Source: Zopfochytrium polystomum (lineage: Eukaryota > Chytridiomycota > Chytridiomycetes > Chytridiales > Chytridiaceae). From it: a DNA stretch of 64,000 nucleotides. The position numbers and the translations under genes are program-made. This document shows positions 34,201 to 43,939 of this stretch, one piece after another. The stretch spans positions 62,001-126,000 of the forward strand of contig JAIVFJ010000014.1 in the NCBI GenBank assembly GCA_025765615.1. Direction: 5' to 3'. Each line of letters starts with the position of its first letter. Position 1 is the first letter of the stretch. The notes below the pieces were generated by a model. The model made no database searches, was not told the DNA's origin, and saw nothing but the letters and a program-made list of their open reading frames with translations.

Positions 34201-34494
34201 ATGTAGGTATCAAAGTCCGCCACTGACTTTGGGCTATCCGGATCTTTCTGGCTGATGGAGTAGGCTGTCGAAAAAACAAGGGGGTGCGGCAGTTAATCGG
34301 GAGTTCGTGATGACGCGTAGCACGCTATAGTCACCTGTGAAGTCGGGGCAAGCGCTTGAGCCCGAAATGGAGAGGCACGACTGAGCCGAGGTTGGGGACG
34401 GCCCATGAGCGAACAGAAGGATGACAAGTGCGGCGGAGGTGGCGAACGCAGCGAATCGAGTGCCGTTGCTCCGGCCGCGGGTGACGGCGACCAT
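31284..34494 (-). CDS. Single-pass membrane protein: Cys-rich ectodomain, SH3 domain, about 25 DSQYYG repeats
   Basis: Three exons (34494-34335, 34264-32915, 32845-31284) close in phase, giving 1023 residues. In order: a signal peptide (about 1-37), a Cys-rich extracellular region (about 38-220) and a Thr/Ser/Gln linker. A transmembrane helix (about 268-292, MIGIGVGAILIIVVATVLVV) follows, with an RSRRQKGKK stop-transfer. Next is a Pro/Gln-rich cytosolic linker, then an SH3 domain (about 488-545; EVVYNYIPQLSDEIYLYVGD, DDGWAYGLN, GSFPIACL) split by intron 2. The C-terminal 400 residues contain about 25 copies of a TDSQYYG-like unit, often spaced by NN, with variants DSEYYG, DSVYYG and DSQYFG. 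The architecture suggests a surface sensor or adhesin-type receptor coupled to proline-rich partners. The tail resembles Tyr/Gly/Gln prion-like sequence. The extracellular fold and ligand are unknown. Confidence 0.85.
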
Positions 34495-34840
34495 CTGGCT
34501 TGCTGGGCGGAGGAGGAGGACGACGAGGAGGCGGAGGTGGCGGTGGGGTGTTGGAGACGACCCAGGAAACGAGGGGGGCGGGAAGGGGCCGCGCGACGCA
34601 CAAGCGATCTCTTGTTTTTCTTGTGTTCTCCAACTCTTACTTTTTTCGTTTGTCTTGACCAGCACTTTTGTCTGTCTCCGTCTCTCACTTTGGCAATTAT
34701 TTTTTCATTTTTTGCGCTTTTTGCTCATACGCCGCATCTCGCGTAGTTTTCGTTTCATCAATTTTTGTGAGACAAAAAAGGAGGCGGCTCGATTCTCCGT
34801 TTCTCTTGGCGGTTCGTTGACTTGGCTCTATCAAATTTCA

Positions 34841-34902
34841 CTTCGCCGAAATTTGTGAAGCTGTTTTCTTCTTTGTTCTTTTTCATTACTTCGCCGAAAT
34901 TT
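34841..34902. promoter_or_regulatory. Direct repeat ACTTCGCCGAAATTT (two copies)
   Basis: The same 15 bases occur at 34841-34855 and 34888-34902, 47 bp apart. They lie between the divergent SH3-receptor gene and the small membrane-protein gene, about 165-225 bp before the latter's ATG. It is a candidate binding site inferred only from exact repetition and position. Confidence 0.4.
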
Positions 34903-35064
34903 TGGATGGATTTGCAAGTTTGTGAAACGACGACACACACGAGAGACAACACCAACCACCATAACGACAGATATAAAAAGCACGAGGTGCCTTCCTCCCA
35001 TCAACCTGGAGGAGAAAGGAAAAGAAACCATCTGAAACAACCCGATCCCAAAACCGAAACCACA

Positions 35065-35651
35065 ATGGAAAACTTCTTGCACAAAGTCGGCGAGTCCTTC
35101 AAGGCCGAGGGCGACTACAAGGTAAGTCCCCCCAATCGACGCAGGAGACCCCACGCGTACTCTTGGCCCCCTTCTCCCTCCCTCCACCGCGCCATTCATC
35201 CTCTAGGGGTGCGTGCCATCGGCTTGTGTCTGTGCCCTTCTCTCCCGGGCCCTCGACACATCGGACCTCACGTTTCCACGCGCGTACAACAACCTCGCAA
35301 CCTTTGGTAACCTTCCAATCGCCCCTCCGACCACCACATCAGGGCGAGAAAATCCTCGGCGGCATTGTTGGCGCGGTCGCCGTTGCTGGCGTCGGTTACC
35401 TCGGCTACCAGGGTGAGTGGCACTCTTTTGTCCCCAGATCTCAGATTTTTCCACCACCCCACTCCACCCAACGCCACCACAACCAAATCTGGTCGTTCAC
35501 CTGATACCTTCGCCTTGCCATAATTCCATCGCGGGATGCGCCCGTCGCCGCCACTGCAGAGTGGCTGAAGCACCACAACAAGGAGCACAGCGAGGAGGCT
35601 GCCAAGGAATTCCAGGCTCACGGCGACTACAAGGCGGACCACAAGCAGTAA
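35065..35651 (+). CDS. Small 72-residue membrane-type protein with Gly-rich hydrophobic core
   Basis: Three exons (35065-35121, 35343-35412, 35560-35651) close in phase. The protein has an N-terminal soluble segment ending FKAEGDYK. A Gly/Val/Ala helix (GGIVGAVAVAGVGYLGY) with GxxxG-type spacing comes next, then a charged tail ending FQAHGDYKADHKQ. The AEGDYK/AHGDYK similarity on both sides of the hydrophobic core suggests an internal duplication. The 5' leader is long and A/C-rich. No family is recognised; it resembles small stress- or membrane-associated fungal proteins only in general character. Clean splice sites and phase support a real gene despite the small size. Confidence 0.7.
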
Positions 35652-35936
35652 ACGCGCTGAAAATCGATGATGTTTCTCTTTTTGTGTTGCCCTTTCACTT
35701 CCAATTGCTGTTAATAAGATTTCTCGGTCAAATCACTTTTTTTTTTTTTCGCTGGCTTATACAACTTCATATTTGTAATTATACTTGGACTGATTGACTC
35801 AATCTATTCTCGACTGATGCACTCTCTAACGTCTACTGTTTCTACTACAAAGAGGCGGTTTCATGTGTCAAGAAAGCACAGCATCCCCGTTACCAATACG
35901 AACGGAGACAGCACCCATATCTGAAGAGCAAACGAG

Positions 35937-38346
35937 TCATCCGACTCTTTTAGACGTGGTCTTTAGCGCTGCGGAACTGTCGGCGGTACCGTACCGTGCG
36001 AAGGGAAAGAGGGTTTTCAGCAGCGCCAGGTCCCCCGCAGAGTCGTCCGGCAGCGTTTGCAGCTCGACCTTTGCGATGCGCTGGACGACGAGGAGCGGGC
36101 ACTTTACGTTTGTGGGCGGCACAAACTGGAAGCCGGTGCCGTTGGCGGGGACGACGGCGACGTTGCCGACAAACTGCGTCGTGTTGTCGCAGCGGGAGCC
36201 CGGGCGGAAGCTCGCGAGCTCGCGGAACGCGCCCTTGACGCGGCACAGGACGTTCCCCGCGACGACGTTGAAACCTCCGCCGTGGGAAAACACGACGTCG
36301 ACGCCGTCGGTGGCGTTGCCGGTGACGCCGCCGATGCGGGAAAACAGGTTGTTGCGGACGGTCCAGCCGGACGTCAGGTCGTCCATGTAGACGCCGTAGC
36401 GGGTGATGCCGCCAAAGTCGTGAAAGTAGTTTTCCTCGACGACCGTGTTTTTTTTTGCGGGTCATTTCGGCGAGGGTGCGGGTGGTGTTGTAGCTGAAGC
36501 AGTAGACGGCGCCCATGTCGCGGTAGCCCCAGAGCACGGAAAACACCTCGTTGCGCGCAAAGTACATGCCGTCGCCGCAGAGCTTGACCGCCATGTGCGG
36601 CGTCGAGTAGATCCTCGAGTTTGTGATGGACACGGACGTGCCCTCGGTCGCGACGGCGGGGTTGTACACGCGGTTGTACCAGCCGATGAACGAAAAGGTG
36701 CTGCGCGAGACGGCGATGGCGGGCGTGGAGGCGGCGGAGGGCTGGGGCGGCGGGGCGGAGGCGTTGAACTCGGGGCCGTACAGCGCGAGGGCGGTGGAGC
36801 CGAGGTGGTGGATGTTGTTGTTGTCGAAGGCGCTGCCGACGGACGGGTGCGGCATGTATACGGCGGTGCCGGCAAAGTTTGCAATCTCGCAGTTGCGCAC
36901 GGTCACGGCCGTCGAGTAGTTGGCCACGTTGAGCAGGTTGTGCCGCCCGCCGTCGAACAGGATGTTGTCAAAGGTGACGCGCGTCGCCGCCTGCAGCGAA
37001 AACAGCGGCGCCGCCGTCGACGCCGTCACCAGGATGGTCGACTGCGGCGGTAGCGACTGCGTCGGGCTGTACAGGTAGACGAGGCCGGTTTTTGTGTCGA
37101 CGTAGACTTCGCCGGGGTCATCCAGCTCGGACAGCGCGTTGTCGACGAACATGAGATTCACTCCGGCGGCCTATATTTTTTTTTTTTGGTGTGTGTGGGG
37201 GGGGTTTTTTTTTGCGGGGGGTTAAATTTAGGAATTTGGTGTTCAACTCACCAACATAAAAAAAAGAATTAAAAAAAAAGAACCAAGTTCCTTGCCCCTT
37301 TCCGCTCCTTCTGTTCAACGCTTGGCCGCACCACCCGAAGGGAAGAAGAAAAAAATACTTAAAAGACGGTCGCTCACGTTCTGCTTGATTCCGTACGGAA
37401 CGCCCCGCGCCAGCCGCAGGACTCCCGTACTGGCGTCCACGGCGGCGATCGACTGCCTCACCCAGGCCCAGGGCTCCGAGAGCACGCCGCTGAGAAAGAG
37501 CGCGGGTTCCTTTGCCCAGCGGGTCCACTGGGCGGCGGTGGCGTTGGACAGCTTGACGGCGCCGCCGGGGGCCGCGGATGCGTCGTAGACCTTTGGGCCG
37601 ACGTCGACGACGGCGCTCATGAGGACGGTGCCCTTCTCCAGGTCCTTCAGGTAGTCGGCCTGCTTCGTGTAGGTGGTGTCCTCCGCGTTTGGCCAGCGCG
37701 GCGGCACCAGCCTGCGGCCGTTGAGGTACACCTGCATCTCGAGGCACGAGTACGGGAGCGAGATGTTGAATCCGCGCTCGCAGTTTGCCAGCTGGAGGTC
37801 GGCGAGGGCGTTCACGCCGAGCGCGGCGGTGGCGTTGCAGACGAGCACGCCGGTCTGGACGCCGCCGGGGATGAGGAAGCTGTTGGGGTCGGCGGGGGTG
37901 AGCGGGCGGAAGCATGCGGACGGGATGGGCAGGCTGCCGGTGACTTTTGCCCTGTCGAGGGCAAAGTCGACGGTCTTGTAGGTGATGGAGGAGGACGAGG
38001 TGGTGTTGCGCGGGCGGTCGATGTAGACGGTGCTCCCGACGACGTGGGTGCCGGGGAGGAGGTTGATGGTGACGGCGACGCCGCCGGTCGCGGCGGCCTG
38101 GTCGACGGCGGCCGCGGCGAGCTGTTGGGCCCTGTTGAGGGATTGCAGGGGCGCCTTGAGCGAGAGGCCCGAGCTGGCGTCCGAGCCGTAGGCGGGGTCC
38201 ACGTAGAGGTAGAGGGTCGAGGTGGCGGCGGAGACGACGACGGCCGACAGCTGGGCCACGACGAGGAGGCGCAGGGCCAGCGGCGCCCATGCAGCAGCGG
38301 CGGCCGGAGCGCAAGCTGCTGCGCGCAACATGCTCGTCGCGCGCAT
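35937..38346 (-). CDS. Secreted beta-helix protein, copy 2, with a one-base frame break
   Basis: Paralogue of 2146-4378 with the same build. Exon 1 is 38346-37378 (signal peptide, LYVDPAYGSDASSG, LNGRRLVPPRWPN). A phase-0 intron of 207 bp follows at the equivalent position, then exon 2, 37170-35937. Shared rung motifs include DDPGEVYVDTKTGLVYLYS, FAGTAVYMP and MDDLTSGWTVRNNLFSRIGG. The reading frame breaks in a run of nine A on the coding strand (36446-36454 region). With eight, the sequence continues KNTVVEENYFHDFGG as in copy 1. As given, the frame runs to an unrelated Arg-rich end at 35950. The rest of exon 2 is intact, so this is either an assembly error or a very young pseudogene. Confidence 0.78.
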
Positions 38347-39068
<722 letters not shown>

Positions 39069-40019
39069 ATGTCCCCCAGCGAGTTTGACAAGCAGTCGTA
39101 CTGGTCGGCCCGCTTCGCCAACGAGGCCTCGTTCGAGTGGCTTCTCTCCTCCGAGGCGTTCCTCGGCCTCATCCGCCCGCACATCGCGCGCCTCGACAAG
39201 GCCACCGCCCGCATCCTGCACCTGGGATTCGGCACGAGCGACCTCCAGCTCCACCTGCGCGCCGCGGGCTTTGGCGGCATGCACGCGGACGCCGAAACGG
39301 ACTGTGCAGACGCACACGGCGACGAGGAGGAAGACGCCCACAGCAACAACTGCAACTACAACTACGACAGCGAGGCCAGCGCCGACTCAAGCTCCCCAGC
39401 TGACAGCGGAGGTCGCTATATCATTAGCGGCAGCAGCAGCAACAACGGCCACGACAAAGGACGACGACGGCGGGCCGTCGGCGGCGGCGGCGCAGGCGCG
39501 GGCGCCGCGGTGGTCAACGTGGACTTTGCGCCCGAGGCGTGCGAGCGCGGGCGGCGGCAGGAGCATGCGGCGTTCGGAAACGTGCGGATGCGGTACGTTG
39601 TGGCGGACGCGACGCGGCTGGACGCGGCGGCGCTCGGCGGGCCGTTCGACCTAGTACTGGATAAGAGCACGGCGGACGCCGTGTCGTGCGCGGGCGACGC
39701 CGCCGTGCGCGCGCTGGTGCGGTCCGTGCGCGGCTGCCTCAAGCCGGACGGCGGCGTCTGGATCTCGCTGAGCTACGCCGCTTCGAGGTTCGATCCTGTT
39801 GTTCTAGTCGAGGAAGAAGAGGCGGAGGAGGAGGAGGAGACGGAGACGGAGAAGAAGAGAAAGAGGAGGAAGCAGCAGCAGCAGCAGGCGGATCACGCTG
39901 ATGCCGCGGGAGGCGAGAGCGAGAGCCCAGTTCGCGTGAAAGTGTTGGCGAGGGTGCCAACTGCGAAGAAGCGGGAGTCGGATCCCGACATATTCCACTG
40001 GTGCTACCTCTTGAGCTGA
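39069..40019 (+). CDS. METTL13/EEF1A-KMT4-like lysine methyltransferase
   Basis: SAM-dependent methyltransferase of 316 residues in one exon. It opens with MSPSEFDKQSYWSARFANE, the family's start (Y-W-x-x-R-F). Motif I is ILHLGFGTSDL, with the family's usual second Gly of GxGxS kept. Post-motif I is VVNVDFAP, and the acceptor-side motif is FDLVLDKSTADAVSC, close to the DKGTLDA signature of the eEF1A-methylating group. The C-terminus (DIFHWCYLLS) also fits the group. About 70 residues of Asn/Asp/Ser/Gly-rich sequence are inserted between motif I and post-I. This is either a disordered loop or an intron that I could not define. A second low-complexity Glu/Lys/Gln stretch lies near residue 250. 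Probable substrate is an elongation factor lysine; inferred from family only. Confidence 0.8.
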   Translation: MSPSEFDKQSYWSARFANEASFEWLLSSEAFLGLIRPHIARLDKATARILHLGFGTSDLQLHLRAAGFGGMHADAETDCADAHGDEEEDAHSNNCNYNYDSEASADSSSPADSGGRYIISGSSSNNGHDKGRRRRAVGGGGAGAGAAVVNVDFAPEACERGRRQEHAAFGNVRMRYVVADATRLDAAALGGPFDLVLDKSTADAVSCAGDAAVRALVRSVRGCLKPDGGVWISLSYAASRFDPVVLVEEEEAEEEEETETEKKRKRRKQQQQQADHADAAGGESESPVRVKVLARVPTAKKRESDPDIFHWCYLLS

Positions 40020-41130
40020 TCGTGGGCAAGTCAGGAATTTCAATGCCAAAAGAAAGAGGAATAGAGCGGCACGTGACCCGTTGTCTGGCGCGTGCTCTCT
40101 GCGTGTGGCTTGCTCCTTCTCGTCTTTGTCTTGGCTCTCTGTCTCTCCCTCTCTCTCTCTCGGTCTACTATCTCACTCTCTGTCTCTCTCTCGGTCTACT
40201 ATCACTCTCTCTGTCTCTCTCTCTCTCTCTCTCTTGTTTTTCTGTGGGCACGTGCCCACAAACCGGCCACACCACAACAAATCCGCCATGGCCACGACTC
40301 GCACGCGCCAGAAAAAAAAAAGTGACGGCAAAAAGGTATTTGGGGGCGCGTGCTGGCAGGCGCGTGCTTACACGTGCAAGGCTTATCCTATTAACCATCA
40401 CAGTTAGCATCAGAGATTGTGAGATAGAGAGAGAGAGAGAGAGCGACAGAGAGATAGGGAGAAGAGGGACCGAGAGAGAGAGTTTGTGTGTGTTTGTGAG
40501 TGTGTCGAAAACGTCCAACGGTGGCCCTGCTCTTACGCACGCGCCCGCTCCCGTTCTTGTTTGCCGCAGGTTTGGTTGCGATGGCCGATTCCAGTAATAC
40601 TACAATAATAACCTAATGAAATCGCATGACCTGCGCCGACGATCAGGCCCTCTGCTCTGTGTTTTCGCGCAGCCCACAGTGATCGTGACGGGAGAGAGAG
40701 AGAGAGAGAGTGTGTGTGTGTGTGTGTGTGTGAGTGAGAGACAGGCAGACAGAGAGCCCTCGGCCCAATATTAATTCACTTTTTTTCAAAAAAAAACTTT
40801 TCTCACCGTGGTCCGTATTTTCCTTTTTTCCCTTTTTTCCAGACGAGAACATGCAGAACCGAGCATACAAGGAGTGGGTTGGGAGACGGACAGAGGAACG
40901 GACGGAGGAGGGGGAGTGGGCTAGGGACAGACCTGTGTGTGTGCCTGCTGTGTGTTGATTCACGACACCCGACGGCTCAGCGATTCGCGCGGCACACACA
41001 CACACACACACACTCTCTCTCTCTCTGTCTCTACAACTCTCTCGCGCCCCTCTCGCTCACCATAAAAGCTTGAATCTGGTGAAGTCCTTCCTGAGCAACT
41101 CACCACCGACTGCAGCAATCGCGGCCCTCT
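40020..41130. other. Intergenic region with CT, GA, GT and CA microsatellites
   Basis: Many short simple repeats occur ((CT)n at 40140-40240, (GA)n at 40424-40442, (GT)n at 40711-40731, (CA)n/(CT)n at 40994-41042). No gene is recognised. The last part is the PhoD-gene promoter/leader. Confidence 0.5.
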
Positions 41131-43939
41131 GTGCTCAGCACTTCAGCTGATACTCATCTCAGCAACCGACTAACCTCATTGATCTGCACCGGAGGTCGTC
41201 CATCCTTCATGGAAGACCAATCAGATGCGCCGTTGCAGGCGACCAGCCCATCCTTGCTTCCAACAACATCCGAGGATGCCCACCGCGCGAAACCTCCCCA
41301 AGACAACGAGAATCGGCTTGCTCCGTCCTTACCAGACTCGAGTGGTCCGATAGCGCTTTCCGACACAGTTGGAGGAGTTGGCTCCAGCCGGCAACCCCGG
41401 CGTCGTTCTCGCAACAGGAGCCAACGACCTTCTGCGTTCCCCTCCACCTCCTTCTACTCGTCTATCTTGTTTCCGTTCCAACACCCCAAGAGGACCTTGT
41501 TTGCTATCTTCGTTCTTCTGGTCGCAAGCGCCCGCCTGTCCTCTGTCATTTCATCCACCCTCTCCTTTCGCCCTCCCGCCCCATGGTTCATGTTTCACCG
41601 CCACCCGTACCCACCCCCGTCGCGACCAGAACCCTCGCCTCTCCTATCAGGCCCAAACGCGTTGCGGCCCAGATCTCACGTTGACGCGATCTACTTTGAA
41701 CCTTCGCCAGCGCCCATGCCCACACCCGCTGCGCTGATCCGGGAGTTGGCGCAACAAGACCAAAGCAGTCCAAGAACGCAGTTCAGACTTCGCCACGAGT
41801 ACCAAGAATCGCACAAAGGGAACGAAACAGGTCCGTTCTCGGAGGACATGACAAGTTCGCAGGATGACTGCACCACCTCTGTGGATGTCTTCGACAGCCA
41901 GTCTTTGGCGGCTCCTATCGACGTTTTGCTGACGAAGACGGACTCTGAGTTTCTGCAAACGCTGCCGGTGCAATTTCTTCACGGGGTTGCCAGCGGCGAT
42001 GCCCTACACGACTCCATCATGTATGCACTTTTTGCGTTTCTGTGTGTGTAATACTTACGTACCTACCATTTTCATTAGTTTGTGGACGAAAGTGACGCCG
42101 ACGTCGAATTCGAATGACTCTGTTACCGTCCGCTTTGAGATATCGGATTCATGCAGCGGATTCGACTTCAACCTTCCAGGCTCACCGCCTCTTGGTCTCG
42201 GTCCCGTCCTATTCTCGGGAACAGTTGTAACCGGGCCTGAGTCCGATTTCACCGTTAAACTGGATATTACGGATTTAACCCCGTCCACCACGTACTACTA
42301 CCGCTTCTCTGTCACGTCCAAATTGCCGACTTCACGTACCAAATCTGAATTTGACAATCAAGCTGCTTCCCCTGCTGCGGATGAACCGACTTTTGTCACA
42401 GTTGCGAGCCCAACAGGTCGCACAACCACTCTTCCACATCCAAACGACGCGTCGATCGACTCTTTGAAGTTTGCGGTTGTTTCTTGCTCAAACCTGCCCT
42501 TTGGGTTTTTCCACGCCTACGCACTCATCGCCGCGCGCCCTGAAGTTGAGTTTGTTGTTCATCTTGGAGACTACATCTACGAATACAAGAATGGGGAATA
42601 CGGTGACGGTAGCGACATTGGCCGCATTCCCGTTCCCGACCGAGAACTCCGAACCGTGGAGGATTATCGTATTCGTCATGCACAGTACAAAGAAGATCCA
42701 GATTTGCAGGCCCTGCACCAGCTGAAGCCGTGGATCGTCATTTGGGAGTGAGTTCAAAATCGCCACCTAGCACCATCTCTAATGATTTCTTTTCCCTTCA
42801 GTGACCACGAGTTCATCGATAATGTCGCAGGAGCCGCCGTTGAGTGGAAAGTTGGAGATAGGATGCCTTCCGCGATGCAAGTATACTTTGAGTACCTCCC
42901 GGTTCGTGAACCGATGACTCGAGTTGGTACTCGGAAGGTTTCTGTACTTGACGAGGTTTCGACCGAGGGCAACCCATCTGCCGCATCGGAATTGGAATCT
43001 TCTCAACCTACTGAATCGTCTGAGGAAGGGTTTCCGGCTGTCTCTGTTTTCCCCGTGATCTACCGGACATTCTCCTACGGCACGCTTCTCGACTTGATAA
43101 TGCTGGACACTCGAATCAATGGCCGCGATGTTTCCGATATGTCTGACCCGGTTGAAATTGCTGACCCCTCCCGCACATTGCTTGGAAATGAGCAAGAAGA
43201 CTGGTTCAAGTCGGAGTTGGTGCGGTCGCAAGAGCGTGGGGCAATCTGGAGAGCCGTCGGAAACCAAGTAGTTTTCTCGCCGATCGACTTGTGGGGCTTA
43301 ATGATAAACGGGGACGCTTGGGATGGCTATCCTGCGAACAGACGGAGGATTCTAGAGTTCATGAGGGACAAGTCCATCGAGAATACTTTTGTTATGACCG
43401 GAGAGTAAGTCTGCCCATAAATTTCGACCTGAAACTGATATATTCCCAGTATCCACGCCTCTTTTGTGTTCGACGTTCCTCTGGATCCCTTGGTCGTCAA
43501 CGAAACCGCCTCTGATTACACTCAAGACTCCAGCCCATCGAAAGGTGACGGTGCCGTGCCCGTTGACCCGTCTCGCCCCCAGTCTCTCTTGGTTGAATTT
43601 GTGAGCCCGTCGGTGACATCCCCGTCTCCACTGCAGTCGTTAGGTCTCGGTTTCCTCAATCCGTTGGGACAGAAACTGCTTGAGGCAACCGAACCTCATC
43701 TTCGATTTGTTGACCTCAATCGGAGAGGTTACATGATTCTCGACGTTGACAGGGACCGGACGACCTGCGAGTACTGGTACGTGGTTGACGTTCGCCAGCG
43801 AAAACCGTCGCCGATCCGCCGGAAGCGATCCGACGATAGTCTAAGCGGTGCGGCGTTGGGTCTGCCACCAGAATCGTTGGGGGCAATAGCAACAACACAT
43901 CGCGGCAGTATGCGAGTCACGAAGATGGAAGTTTTTTGA
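41131..43939 (+). CDS. phoD: PhoD-type alkaline phosphatase / phosphodiesterase, membrane-anchored
   Basis: Four exons (41131-42020, 42079-42747, 42802-43404, 43450-43939), phases closing, give 883 residues. A second in-frame ATG at 41209 (857 residues) is equally plausible. An N-terminal Ser/Pro/Arg-rich cytosolic part is followed by a transmembrane segment (about residues 115-140, TLFAIFVLLVASARLSSVIS), a type-II topology. The PhoD N-terminal domain starts [23 protein letters not shown]. The catalytic metallophosphatase domain shows SCSNLPFGFFHAY, VHLGDYIYE, IVIWDDHEFIDN, LDTRINGRD and VMTGDIHASFVFD. These supply the metal-binding Asp, Asn and His residues. It likely hydrolyses phosphomonoesters or diesters at the cell surface or in the secretory lumen. 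A low-complexity insertion (about 43520-43640) interrupts the C-terminal part. Confidence 0.9.

Noticed and set aside
36445..37053. Plus-strand Gly/Val/Asp-rich frames opposite both beta-helix genes
   Set aside because: Antisense to a clear beta-helix protein with paralogue support and splice sites.
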